Source: Spirochaetia bacterium 38H-sp (lineage in GTDB: Bacteria > Spirochaetota > Spirochaetia > Winmispirales > Winmispiraceae). From it: a stretch of 64,000 nucleotides of DNA. Location: positions 806,001 to 870,000 of the forward strand of contig JBCHKQ010000001.1 of assembly GCA_039023545.1 (NCBI GenBank), given 5' to 3'. The notes below the pieces were generated by a model, which was not told where the DNA came from, did not search any database, and saw only the letters and a program-made list of their open reading frames with translations. Both the position numbers and the translations under genes were made by a program. Positions 45,072-53,702 of this stretch are shown one piece after another (within the stretch, counting starts at the first letter, position 1; each line of letters opens with the position of its first letter).

Positions 45072-46430
45072 TTAAAAATCCGCATTGCCCGGTGTTCTGG
45101 GAAATGGAATAACATCTCGGATATTCTGCATTCCGGTCACGTACTGAACCATACGATCAAAACCCAGACCAAACCCGGCATGGGGTGTGCTGCCGTATTT
45201 TCTAAGCTCCAAATACCACCAGTAGTTGTCTGCATCCATGCCAAGCTCCTTTATGCGCGCAAGGAGTTTATCGTAATCATCCTCTCTCTGGCTGCCGCCT
45301 ATTATTTCTCCCAGCCTCGGAACAAGAACATCCATGGCTCGCACTGTTTTACCATCCGGATTCTGCTTCATGTAGAAGGCTTTTATGTCGCGTGGGTAGT
45401 CTGTAACTATCACGGGACCTCCTACAAGCTCCTCTGCAAGATATCGCTCGTGTTCTGTCTGAATATCCATACCCCAGTGAGGCTCGTACTCAAACTTCTT
45501 ACCGGCATTTTCCAGCTTGCTTATAGCTTCTGTGTAGGTTATGTGCTCAAAAGATGCATTAGCCACTTTTTCTAGTTGCTCTATTATTCCACGTGATATC
45601 CACTGGTCAAAGAAGGCCATATCTCTGTGGTTTTTATCCAGGGCTGCCCTAAGGAGTGCCTTGATAAAATCCTCTGCAAGCTGCATATCGCCTTCTAGTT
45701 CGCAGAATGCCATCTCCGGCTCAACCATCCAAAACTCGGAAAGATGTCGCGTAGTATTGGAGTTCTCCGCTCTAAAAGTAGGACCGAATGTATAAACTCT
45801 ACCAAAGGCTTGTGCATATATCTCCGCCTCAAGCTGTCCGCTTACAGTAAGGTATGCAGGCTTTCCGAAAAACTCGGGATTTTCCGCACCTTCTGCCTCT
45901 GCACTTACTCTAAACATAGCGCCTGCACCTTCTGCATCGCTTGTTGTTATTATGGGGCTGTGCACATACATAAAACCGCGCTCATTAAAAAAACTGTGTA
46001 TTTCCTGGGCCAGTGTGTTTCTTACCCTCATCACTGCACCGAAGGTGTTGGTTCTGGGTCTTAGGTGTGCTATCTGCCTCAGAAATTCAAAGCTATGTCG
46101 CTTTTTTTGCAGGGGATAATCCTCAGGAGATTCTCCTATGAGGATTATTTCTTTTGCCTGTAGCTCTATGGGTTGCTTTCCTCCAGGAGATTCTGCAAGT
46201 ATTCCTGCTGCCCTTAGTGAAGCACCTGTGCGCAGTCCTTGTGGAAGTTGTGATATTACTGCTCTATCTACAACTACTTGCAGCGAATCAAAGCAAGAGC
46301 CGTCGTTGAGCTCTATAAAGGCTACTTGTTTTGACTCTCTTACCGAGCGTACCCAGCCATAGACTGTTATTGATTGTCCCTCCGGACTCATAGAAAAAAT
46401 GTCCGAAATTCTTTTTTGTTCCTGTTTCAT
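45072..46430 (-). CDS. asnS: Asparaginyl-tRNA synthetase
   Basis: 452 residues. An OB-fold anticodon-binding domain (1-110: ITVYGWVRSVRESKQVAFIE) and a class II catalytic core with motif 2 (TFGPTFRAENSNTTRHLSEFW) and motif 3 (GFGLGFDRMVQYVTG). AsnRS rather than AspRS is indicated by length and by the absence of the long bacterial AspRS insertion. It loads tRNA-Asn directly, so an amidotransferase route for Asn is not needed. No operon partner. Confidence 0.94.
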   Translation of the reverse strand: MKQEQKRISDIFSMSPEGQSITVYGWVRSVRESKQVAFIELNDGSCFDSLQVVVDRAVISQLPQGLRTGASLRAAGILAESPGGKQPIELQAKEIILIGESPEDYPLQKKRHSFEFLRQIAHLRPRTNTFGAVMRVRNTLAQEIHSFFNERGFMYVHSPIITTSDAEGAGAMFRVSAEAEGAENPEFFGKPAYLTVSGQLEAEIYAQAFGRVYTFGPTFRAENSNTTRHLSEFWMVEPEMAFCELEGDMQLAEDFIKALLRAALDKNHRDMAFFDQWISRGIIEQLEKVANASFEHITYTEAISKLENAGKKFEYEPHWGMDIQTEHERYLAEELVGGPVIVTDYPRDIKAFYMKQNPDGKTVRAMDVLVPRLGEIIGGSQREDDYDKLLARIKELGMDADNYWWYLELRKYGSTPHAGFGLGFDRMVQYVTGMQNIRDVIPFPRTPGNADF

Positions 46431-46665
46431 AGCTAGTTTTTTAGCACTATTTTTGTAAAATTAGAAGATATGCTCTGCCGGTTTTGTGCTATTTCTTGTA
46501 AACTTAGTGTTTTTATGATTACAGGCTTTTGTTTTTTGTGTAGGTGATAAAGACTTTTAATTGTATGCAGTTTTCTTAGGCTTTGCAGTATTGTATGTTT
46601 TCTTTTTGCCGTGTTTTGACCTTTTTGCATATTTTGTGTAGTGTTTTAGAGTTGCGGAGGATGTT

Positions 46666-47751
46666 TTGTCTGATAAAGATATTTCTTTTATGCACAGAGC
46701 TCTTAGCCTTGCATCAAGGGCGATGGGGATGACGAGCCCCAATCCCATGGTAGGGGCTGTTGTTGTAAAGGATGGCCGGATTGTTGGAGAGGGTTTTCAC
46801 AGACGAGCTGGGCTGCCTCATGCAGAGGTGGAAGCTTTGCTTGAAGCGGGGAATGCAGCAAGGGGTGCTACTGTATATGTCACCCTTGAGCCTTGCTGCC
46901 ATTATGGTAAAACTCCCCCTTGTACGTCTGCGCTGATAGATGCCGGAGTAAAAAGGGTTGTTGTTGCCGCAAGGGATCCCAATCCCAAGGTGGCAGGTAG
47001 GGGGATAAAGATTCTAAGGGAAGCCGGTATTGATGTGAGAACAGGGGTGCTAGAAAAGGAGTCCAGATGGCTCAATAGGGGGTTTATGTCTAGGATGGAG
47101 AGGGGGAGACCCTGGGTTATGGCAAAGATTGCTATGGGCTTGGACGGTAGGATTGCTCTGCCTGATGGTTCTTCCCGGTGGATAACAGGAGAGGATGCTC
47201 GTCATGAGGTCATGCGGCTGAGGGCTTGGTATGATGTTGTGCTTACTGGGGCGGGTACTGTTATTGCCGATGATCCGCAGCTTACAGTAAGACTTCCTGC
47301 TCATGAGAGACAGCCTTTGCGTGTGGTGCTTGACGGTATGGGTAGGCTTGATGCTGGTTACAGGGTTGCAGAATCCGGTACAATTGTTTTCTCAGGTAAG
47401 GTTGCAGATAAAGCCAATATAGCTGCTCTTAAGAATAAGGGTGTGGAGTGTATTTTTTATGAAGGAGAGAGGATACCGCCTTCTTTTGTCCTCAACACTC
47501 TTCTTGAAAAGGGTGTTAATACTGTTATGATTGAGGCGGGACAGGGTGTTATTTCTTCTTTTGCTGGTGAGGACTTGATAGACGAGCTTGTTGTCTTTGT
47601 CGCGCCCAGAGTTCTGGGGAAGGGGCTCTCATGGATAGATGTCAGACTGGATAATCCTCTTTCTTCTGTGCCTGCCTGGCGTCTTCTTGATAACAGGACT
47701 GTTGGTGAGGATGTTATGCTGCACTATGTAAAGAGAGCATACGGAGAGTAG
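46666..47751 (+). CDS. ribD: Bifunctional riboflavin biosynthesis deaminase/reductase RibD
   Basis: 361 residues. The N-terminal cytidine-deaminase-like domain has the zinc site His52-Ala-Glu54 and Cys77/Cys86 (PHAEVEAL and EPCCHYGKTPPC); the C-terminal reductase begins near residue 148 (RPWVMAKIAMGLDGRIA). It performs the second and third steps of riboflavin synthesis. TTG start at 46666 with GCGGAGG 5 nt upstream. Unusually, no other rib gene follows, so the pathway is split in this genome. Confidence 0.93.
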   Translation: MSDKDISFMHRALSLASRAMGMTSPNPMVGAVVVKDGRIVGEGFHRRAGLPHAEVEALLEAGNAARGATVYVTLEPCCHYGKTPPCTSALIDAGVKRVVVAARDPNPKVAGRGIKILREAGIDVRTGVLEKESRWLNRGFMSRMERGRPWVMAKIAMGLDGRIALPDGSSRWITGEDARHEVMRLRAWYDVVLTGAGTVIADDPQLTVRLPAHERQPLRVVLDGMGRLDAGYRVAESGTIVFSGKVADKANIAALKNKGVECIFYEGERIPPSFVLNTLLEKGVNTVMIEAGQGVISSFAGEDLIDELVVFVAPRVLGKGLSWIDVRLDNPLSSVPAWRLLDNRTVGEDVMLHYVKRAYGE

Positions 47752-47822
47752 GGGTGCCTTGTTATAAAGATATCAGCTTTGTTACTGACTTGGTACCTTG
47801 TTGATAGGACAATAGCTAGCGT

Positions 47823-48545
47823 TTATTTTTGTGCCATGTAGAGGATAGCAAAGCTTTCCTCTGTTGCCGGTGTCTGTTTATAGTCTGAGTATGTTTCTAT
47901 ATGGGTAAAGCTGTTTTTGCGCAAAAGTTGTATGATTTCTTTTTGCTTGAGTGGGATAAGTGTTGTTTTTTCTGTGTATGTTTTACCTTCTGTTGTCAGT
48001 TCTATTATGAATTCTGTGCTGTTATTTTTTTGTCTTTTATATCTTCTTGTCATTTTTATGTTGTCTGTGTTTATCACAGGAAGTTCTGTTATATTGTTTT
48101 TTTCTAGTCTGTCGTAATTTAATACCTGTATGAGGAAATATCCGGATTTTTTTAATATCTTGCCTGCTTTTTTAAAAAATAGGCTTATTTCTTCTGTGTC
48201 CTTTAAGTGTGGAAGGGTGTTACCCATGCATAGTATTGCATCTATCATATTGCTATCAAAGTGTTTATCGATATCAAGCATGCTGCCATGCAAAAATGTG
48301 CAGTTTATTTTTTTCTCTTCTGCTTTTTTGTATGCTGTTTCTATCATCTCTTGGCTAAGGTCTATTCCTGTTGTTTTATGTCCTTTTTCTGCCAGAGCGA
48401 TACAGAGGTCTCCTGTTGCACATCCTGTGTCCAGTATATGTGAGTTGGGAGATAAAAACCTCTCTACAAAGTTTATTCTGTCTTTGTCAGGAGGAAATAT
48501 TGAGCTGTAGTGCTCTGCTATTATGTCATACAGATTACCAGTCAA
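47823..48545 (-). CDS. Class I SAM-dependent methyltransferase
   Basis: 240 residues. SAM motif I is ILDTGCATGDLCIALAEKG, with acidic residue motif II TTGIDLSQEMIETA and post-I region AILCMGNTLPHL. The substrate is unknown; small-molecule and tRNA-modifying relatives share this fold. It overlaps the DUF438 gene by 11 bp and is read after it, so the two are translationally coupled and probably work together. Confidence 0.88.
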   Translation of the reverse strand: MTGNLYDIIAEHYSSIFPPDKDRINFVERFLSPNSHILDTGCATGDLCIALAEKGHKTTGIDLSQEMIETAYKKAEEKKINCTFLHGSMLDIDKHFDSNMIDAILCMGNTLPHLKDTEEISLFFKKAGKILKKSGYFLIQVLNYDRLEKNNITELPVINTDNIKMTRRYKRQKNNSTEFIIELTTEGKTYTEKTTLIPLKQKEIIQLLRKNSFTHIETYSDYKQTPATEESFAILYMAQK

Positions 48546-49758
48546 GAAGTCTCCTTTCTCCTTCCAGAGCTCTTATTTCTGTTACGTCTTGTGATACTTC
48601 TATGACTCCCTGATATTCTCCTTTATCGTCATAGATGGGGAAATATCTTATATGTATGAATTTGTCGTTTATTGTCAGCCAGAACTCTGCTATGTCTTTT
48701 TCTTTCTTTTTAAAGCTTTCTACTATTCTGTTTACTATGTGTACGCTCTTGGGTGGATGGCAGTTTTGTACGTCTCTCCCTATTATGGATGGGCTTCTGG
48801 GGAATATCCTTTCTCTTCCTTCCGAGTAATACAGTACTTTGTCGTTTTTATCTACAAAGGTTACGTCTATAGGAAGGTTTTTTAACATCAGGTTTATCTG
48901 CTCTGTGGTCAGTTTCCCTGTATCAAGGTTATGTACTCCTGTCTGTGTTTTTTCTTCTGTTTTTTTATGCTGTATGTTTTCTTCTATGGGGTGTTTTTGT
49001 TTGCTTCTTGCTATGTTTATGTCCCAGAGGTTGCCCGGCTTTACCCATGCATATCCTATCAGTGGTTCTTCTCTTTTTATGTCTATCCAATCCTGGTCTG
49101 TTAGCTTTCTCAGAGATGTGGGGTATAGTATTTTTTCTTCCATAAAAATCATGTTTTTTATTGCTGATATGAGTTCTGATATGCTGTTTTTTATGAGTTT
49201 TGTGTCTTTTCCTTCTACTGCTGTTTTTGCTTTTTTTAGCATGGCTCTTATCTCATCATGTTTGCCCCACATAACCTTGGATGGGCCTGTAAAGCCTGTT
49301 TTTTCCAGTCTGGGAAAGAGTTGGTTCTCTTTTCTTGTAAAGTGAAGTTCTATTAGTGATATCTTTTCCAGTTCTTTTTTTAGTTCTGATAGGTTTTCCT
49401 GTGAAGTAGTTTTTTTTGTAAGTTTTTTGAGCCGTTTTAGTATTGTTTTTGCTTCTTTATTTTCCTGTTTGTATGTGTGCACAGGGTGTCCAGGCATTTT
49501 TTTGGGGCTTTTGTATTTTTTTAGGCTTGCGTCAAATACTGCTACATGTACATCGCATAAGCGTTGCACTTCTTCTACTGGAAAGCCTTCCTGTATGAGT
49601 GCGTTTTCCATTGCTGATATTTCCTCGGGGCTTACGTTTTTTATGAGTTTTTCAAAGTCTTTTTTTACTTGTTCTACGGGTTTGCCGTCATGCAGGGATT
49701 TTATTATTTCTTTTAGTTTTGCTTGTTTATAACTGTCATTTTGCAGAAATTCGCTCAT
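48535..49758 (-). CDS. DUF438 / hemerythrin-like / PAS sensor protein
   Basis: 407 residues in three parts: DUF438 (about 8-75: KLKEIIKSLHDGKPVEQVKK), a hemerythrin-like HHE bundle (about 105-235, with iron-ligand candidates in LIELHFTRKENQLFPRLE, WGKHDEIRAML and FMEEKILYP), and a PAS domain (about 295-400: LPIDVTFVDKNDKVLYYSEG to VIEVSQDVTEIRALEGERR). Such proteins are widespread in anaerobes and are thought to sense O2, NO or iron; a role in Fe-S repair has been suggested for hemerythrin-like relatives. No kinase or cyclase output is attached; the coupled methyltransferase is the only obvious partner. Confidence 0.87.
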   Translation of the reverse strand: MSEFLQNDSYKQAKLKEIIKSLHDGKPVEQVKKDFEKLIKNVSPEEISAMENALIQEGFPVEEVQRLCDVHVAVFDASLKKYKSPKKMPGHPVHTYKQENKEAKTILKRLKKLTKKTTSQENLSELKKELEKISLIELHFTRKENQLFPRLEKTGFTGPSKVMWGKHDEIRAMLKKAKTAVEGKDTKLIKNSISELISAIKNMIFMEEKILYPTSLRKLTDQDWIDIKREEPLIGYAWVKPGNLWDINIARSKQKHPIEENIQHKKTEEKTQTGVHNLDTGKLTTEQINLMLKNLPIDVTFVDKNDKVLYYSEGRERIFPRSPSIIGRDVQNCHPPKSVHIVNRIVESFKKKEKDIAEFWLTINDKFIHIRYFPIYDDKGEYQGVIEVSQDVTEIRALEGERRLLDW

Positions 49759-49929
49759 TGTTTCTCCTTGTTTTTGTGTTTGTCAATAATATTATAAATA
49801 TAGTAAGGTATTTTTTTAAAGTCCATTGTTTTTTTATTGCTCGCTTCTTCTTGTCGTGTTTTGCATCTGTTGTTTTGCTGTGTTATAATTGTTTTGCCGT
49901 GTTATGAGGCGGGATGTTTGCTTTTTATG

Positions 49930-49991
49930 TGCCGCAGGCAGGATTGCCCGCGTTCTTTTTTCTTTTATTTGGCGCGGGCAATCCGTTCGGT
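49930..49991 (-). repeat. Capped-hairpin element, copy R11 (reverse)
   Basis: TGCCGCAGGCA at 49930-49940, perfect 12-bp stem GGATTGCCCGCG (49941-49952) with 49973-49984, CGTTCGGT at 49984-49991 followed by ATTAAAA. It lies directly in front of the sensor kinase start, with the RBS only about 10 nt away. Confidence 0.82.
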
Positions 49992-50008
49992 ATTAAAAAG
50001 GGGTTTTT

Positions 50009-51091
50009 ATGAGGGGGCTTTTTGTTTTTCTTCTTTTTGTGCTGGTTGCAGGTTTTTCTTTTTTTGTTGTTTTTTTGATTGTGGATTCTGTTTATGCGTC
50101 TGTGGAGAGAGATTTTGTTGTTCCTGTGGCTACTTTTTCTTCTGTGCTTTCTGATGATGATGCTGCTGTGCTGAGGGGGATTGTAAAGGGGTTTTCTTTT
50201 TTGCAGAGACAGAGGTTTGCGGATGCGGTAAGGTTTGGGCTCGGTTTTGTGCTTTTTGAGTTTTTTCTTGTAATTGCTGGGGTTATGGTGTATGTGAGGA
50301 GGGTCAGGCGGCCTATCAGAGCGCTTGCGGGGCTTATGGAGGGTTTTGTGCGTGATGGTGCAGGGGCTCTTTCTCATGTTAGGGGTGGTCAGGATGTTTC
50401 TTATCTTGTGAGGGCTTATGAGGGGTTCTTGCGGAGGCTGGATGAATATGAGTCTGTTGTGGGTGATCTGTCGCGTTTTAGGGGCTGGAAGGAGATTTCT
50501 AGGGTTATTGTTCATGAGGTTCGTAATGTTTTGTCGCCTGTAAGAATGGTTGTTGAGCATGCTGTTTCTACTGGGGTTTTTCCTGCGGAGAGGGGTGTGT
50601 TTGTTTTGAGAAAGCTGGGTGAGGTTGACGGGCTTCTTGATAGGTTTCGCAGGATTTCTCATCTGCCGGAGGCTTGTGTGGAGTCCGTAAAGCTTTCTGA
50701 TGTTGTAAGGGATGTGGTTTGCGAGTTTTTTTCTGTTGCTGTGGATTGTCCTGAGTCCTGTGTTGCTATGGCTGATAGCTTGCTTCTTGCTGAGGTTATA
50801 AGGAATTTGCTTAAGAATGTGCGTGATATGGGAGAGGATGTTGAGTGCGGTGTTGTTTGTTACTGTGAGGGGGATTATTGTGTTGTTTGTGTGTGGGATA
50901 GGGGGAGTGGGGTTGAGCCTGATGTGCTTGATAAGATATGGTCGCCCGGGTTTTCTACAAAGACCGGGGGGCTTGGTATTGGTCTTCCTCTTGTAAAGTC
51001 GCTTGTTGCAGAGATGGGTGGGTGGGTTGAGTGTGAGTCACAGCCGGGAGAAGGTTTTGTGGTTCGTGTTTTCCTAAAAAGGGGGATTTGA
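50009..51091 (+). CDS. Membrane sensor histidine kinase (NtrY-like)
   Basis: 360 residues: one helix at 5-27, a short outside loop, a second helix at 78-97, a HAMP-like segment, then the H-box VIVHEVRNVLSPVRM with His169, N-box region EVIRNLLKNVRD, and G-boxes WDRGSGVEPDVLDKIW and GLGIGLPLVKSL. HExRN H-boxes are typical of kinases that pair with NtrC-type regulators, and such a regulator starts 1 bp after its stop. The coding strand is strikingly rich in G and T (Val, Gly, Arg codons GTG, GGG, AGG) compared with the flanking genes. The signal sensed is unknown. Confidence 0.9.
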   Translation: MRGLFVFLLFVLVAGFSFFVVFLIVDSVYASVERDFVVPVATFSSVLSDDDAAVLRGIVKGFSFLQRQRFADAVRFGLGFVLFEFFLVIAGVMVYVRRVRRPIRALAGLMEGFVRDGAGALSHVRGGQDVSYLVRAYEGFLRRLDEYESVVGDLSRFRGWKEISRVIVHEVRNVLSPVRMVVEHAVSTGVFPAERGVFVLRKLGEVDGLLDRFRRISHLPEACVESVKLSDVVRDVVCEFFSVAVDCPESCVAMADSLLLAEVIRNLLKNVRDMGEDVECGVVCYCEGDYCVVCVWDRGSGVEPDVLDKIWSPGFSTKTGGLGIGLPLVKSLVAEMGGWVECESQPGEGFVVRVFLKRGI

Positions 51092-51092
51092 G

Positions 51093-52505
51093 ATGAAGGT
51101 GCTTGTTGTGGATGATGAGCGTGATATACGGGATGCTTTTTCTATGGTGCTGTCGGATTGCGAGGTAATAGGGGCTGCATCTTTGTCCGAGGCTGTTTCT
51201 GTTATGACTGAGGACTCTGTTGATGTTGCTTTTATAGATTTGCGTCTGAGGGCTGAGAGCGGGCTTGATGTCCTTTCTATAGTAAAGGAGCGATTTCCTT
51301 CTGTGTGCTGTGTTATGATTTCTGCTCATGCATCTGTAGGGGAGGCTGTGGAGGCTGTGCGTATGGGTGCGCTTGATTTTCTGGAGAAGCCTCTTTCTTT
51401 TGATAGAATCAGGTTGATTGTGGATAGGGTTTCCGAGCATGTGTTTGCGAGCAGGGTTTTGTCAGGTGAGATGGAGAGGTATGAGCTTGTGGGGAGTTCT
51501 CCTGCCATGCAACGGTTGCGTGCTGTTGTTTCTAGGGTGGCAGATGTGGATGTGCCTGTTCTTATAACGGGCGAGAGTGGTACTGGTAAGGAGCATGTTG
51601 CGCATAGGTTGCATCTTGAGAGCAGGAGGGCACGGGGGCCTCTTGTGTGTGTCAATTGTGCTGCGATTCCGGAGGAGTTGTTTGAGAGTGAGCTTTTTGG
51701 CCATGAGAGAGGAGCTTTTACTGGCGCGGATAGGCGGAGGCCGGGGCGGATTGAGGAGGCAAGGGGCGGGACGCTTTTCCTTGATGAGGTGGGGGAGCTT
51801 CCTTTGTCTCAGCAGGCTAAGCTTTTGCGTGTTCTTGAGTCAGGTGATTTTTATCCAGTGGGTGCATCTTCTCCGCGCAGCTGCAATGTGCGGTTTGTTT
51901 TTGCTACCAACAGGGATTTGTACGGGGAGGTGGAGCGGGGGGCTTTTAGGGAAGATTTGTGGTACAGGATTTCTACTGTGCTTATCGATGTGCCTCCGTT
52001 GAGGGAGCGTAGAGAGGATATAAGGGGTCTTGCTATGCTTTTTTTTCGACGGGTGTGTGGGGAGTTGGGGCGGTCTGTTTTGCCGGATGATTCTGCGTTT
52101 GCTGTGCTTGAGGGGCTTTCTTACAGGGGGAATGTGAGGGAGTTACAGCAGCTTGTGTGGCGCTGTGTTCTATCCTGTAGTGGGCCGGTGGTGGATGCGG
52201 ATTGTGTGCGTCGTGTGCTGAGTAGTGCTGGTAGTGCTGGTAGTGCTGGTAGTGCTGGTAGTGCTGGTAGTGCTGGTAGTGCTGGTAGTGCTGGTAGTGC
52301 TGGTAGTGCTGGTAGTGCTGGCGGGCGGTGGAGAGAGCTTTTTGAGAAACAAAGGAGCCTTAGGGATGCTCGGTGTGATTTTGAGAGAGAATATATCATG
52401 TATCATGTTGAGCGATGTGGTGGCAATGTGTCTGCTGCTGCACGTGCTATGAGTATGATTCCTGCAAATCTTCTCAGGCGGATGAAAGAGTTGGGACTTA
52501 AATGA
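51093..52505 (+). CDS. NtrC-family sigma-54-dependent response regulator with SAG-repeat linker
   Basis: 470 residues. Receiver domain with Asp49 and Lys99, AAA+ sigma-54 activator domain with Walker A GESGTGKE (160-167), GAFTGA loop (207-212) and Walker B FLDE (229-232), and a Fis-type HTH at the C-terminus (about 430-470: CGGNVSAAARAMSMIPANLL). Between the AAA+ and HTH parts lies a linker of eleven Ser-Ala-Gly units (378-410), coded by a 9-bp tandem repeat. It presumably activates a sigma-54 promoter; the nearest downstream gene is the omptin, but no -24/-12 site was identified. Confidence 0.93.
   Translation: MKVLVVDDERDIRDAFSMVLSDCEVIGAASLSEAVSVMTEDSVDVAFIDLRLRAESGLDVLSIVKERFPSVCCVMISAHASVGEAVEAVRMGALDFLEKPLSFDRIRLIVDRVSEHVFASRVLSGEMERYELVGSSPAMQRLRAVVSRVADVDVPVLITGESGTGKEHVAHRLHLESRRARGPLVCVNCAAIPEELFESELFGHERGAFTGADRRRPGRIEEARGGTLFLDEVGELPLSQQAKLLRVLESGDFYPVGASSPRSCNVRFVFATNRDLYGEVERGAFREDLWYRISTVLIDVPPLRERREDIRGLAMLFFRRVCGELGRSVLPDDSAFAVLEGLSYRGNVRELQQLVWRCVLSCSGPVVDADCVRRVLSSAGSAGSAGSAGSAGSAGSAGSAGSAGSAGSAGGRWRELFEKQRSLRDARCDFEREYIMYHVERCGGNVSAAARAMSMIPANLLRRMKELGLK
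52224..52322 (+). repeat. 9-bp tandem repeat (AGTGCTGGT) x 11 inside the NtrC-type gene
   Basis: Ten identical AGTGCTGGT units in tandem and an eleventh ending GGC. Each unit codes Ser-Ala-Gly, so copy-number change keeps the frame and only alters linker length. Confidence 0.97.
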
Positions 52506-52517
52506 GGATTACTGCTC

Positions 52518-52706
52518 ATGGGAAATAGGCAGGAAAGACTCATGCTTGACGATCTTTCCTGTCCTGGTGAGGGATATCTGAGTGTTTTATTTGAGAGGCT
52601 GCGAGGAAAGCATTGCTTCTTGTCTGCTATGATAAAGGGTTTTGCCGATATGTGTTATGATTTTTCTATTTTCTCCATTTTCTCCATTTTTGTTTGTGTT
52701 TTGTGA
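52518..52706 (+). CDS. Possible small protein of unknown function
   Basis: 62 residues from ATG 52518 with GAGG about 10 nt upstream, directly after the response regulator. The first 45 residues look like an ordinary soluble protein (QERLMLDDLSCPGEGYLSVL), the rest is the low-complexity SIFSIFSIF. I do not recognise it; it could be a real small gene or a decayed fragment. Confidence 0.3.
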   Translation: MGNRQERLMLDDLSCPGEGYLSVLFERLRGKHCFLSAMIKGFADMCYDFSIFSIFSIFVCVL

Positions 52707-52721
52707 TATATCATGATATAT
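52706..52721. promoter_or_regulatory. 16-bp perfect palindrome in front of the omptin gene
   Basis: ATATATCATGATATAT, perfectly self-complementary, ending 7 nt before the omptin start. No Shine-Dalgarno is present at the usual place, so the palindrome may act as an operator or RNA hairpin. Confidence 0.4.
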
Positions 52722-52728
52722 TTCTCCT

Positions 52729-53685
52729 ATGCGCGTCTTAGGTGTTATTTCCTTTTTGTTGGGACTTTGTTTTTTTTCTTATGGTCTTGATATTTCCTTT
52801 TCTTACGATTATTTGGTCATTTCTACTATCGCAAGGGAGCAGGTTTTCTGCGATTATAATGGCAGTGAGCATCTTTTGAGCGAGCTTGTATGGACTGGAG
52901 GGGATATTGGCCTCGCAGGTCTTTCTTCTGAATTCGTTTTTTCCAATATAGTTTTATCCGTTGATACTGCTTTTTCTATCAAAGATTTTGGCAGTAGCTA
53001 TATGGAAGATTATGATTTTCTTAATCTTGGTTATGATTATGCGACTCATTATTCTGTGCATGATGTGATTCAGGATTTGTACTTTGAGATTGTTGGTCTT
53101 GTGGGATGGGATTTCTCTCTTGGTGATGCACACGTTGTGCCTTCTATAGGTTGGTTTTATCTTCACAGGAAGTGGAGTGCTTATGATGGATATGCTATTT
53201 ATCCTGTAAGTCCCGGAGAACCGTATGATCCCTCTTCTGGTACCGGAAGTGCCTATCCCTATTATACTGGCAGTGGAACAAAAACGTCTTTATCCGGCCT
53301 TGTTATAGACTATGAGCAGGAGTTTATGAGTCCTGTCTTTGCTCTTTCTTTTTCTTCCGGAAGGTTATCTATTTTTTCTTTTTCTATTGAGCCTTATATT
53401 GGTATCTATCCTATTTTGTATACTCTGGACAACCACTATCTCAGAGATATTGTTTTTTTGGATAGGATGTTTGGCGGACTTCTCACAGGCGGAGATATTC
53501 GTGTTGATATTTTTTTGCTGGATTTTCTTTCTTTTTATGGTGGATATAGGTTAAGATATATTGAGATGGTGCATGGTTCTAGCAGTTTTAAAGAAAGCGG
53601 AGTGTGGTATACTGCAATCAATGGGGGAAGCGGGATGGTTTCTTTTTCTGATGGTTTTTTTGTGGGGCTTGAGATTAATTTTTGA
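52729..53685 (+). CDS. Omptin-family outer-membrane protease
   Basis: 318 residues with a signal peptide (cleaved after about FSYG) and the alternating pattern of a ten-stranded barrel ending in an aromatic Phe (EINF). Both omptin catalytic pairs can be aligned: Asp94-Tyr-Asp96 (SSYMEDYDFLN) for Asp83/Asp85 of OmpT, and Asp234-Asn-His236 (TLDNHYLRD) for Asp210/His212. The segment YEQEFMSPVFALSF matches YKQRFKMPYIGLTG in position. It would cleave peptides at the cell surface. It lies 200 bp after the NtrC-type regulator and 17 bp before an acyl-CoA synthetase. Confidence 0.78.
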   Translation: MRVLGVISFLLGLCFFSYGLDISFSYDYLVISTIAREQVFCDYNGSEHLLSELVWTGGDIGLAGLSSEFVFSNIVLSVDTAFSIKDFGSSYMEDYDFLNLGYDYATHYSVHDVIQDLYFEIVGLVGWDFSLGDAHVVPSIGWFYLHRKWSAYDGYAIYPVSPGEPYDPSSGTGSAYPYYTGSGTKTSLSGLVIDYEQEFMSPVFALSFSSGRLSIFSFSIEPYIGIYPILYTLDNHYLRDIVFLDRMFGGLLTGGDIRVDIFLLDFLSFYGGYRLRYIEMVHGSSSFKESGVWYTAINGGSGMVSFSDGFFVGLEINF

Positions 53686-53702
53686 TTTTTTAGGGGTTTT
53701 TT

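Noticed and set aside
45018..45575. 185-codon plus-strand frame
   Set aside because: Mostly antisense to asnS and starts inside a repeat element.
52121..52452. Long alternative frames across the tandem repeat (LPALPALPA, TSTTSTTST and VLVVLVVLV types)
   Set aside because: A 9-bp repeat with no stop codon is open in several frames; only the Ser-Ala-Gly frame continues the NtrC-type protein.
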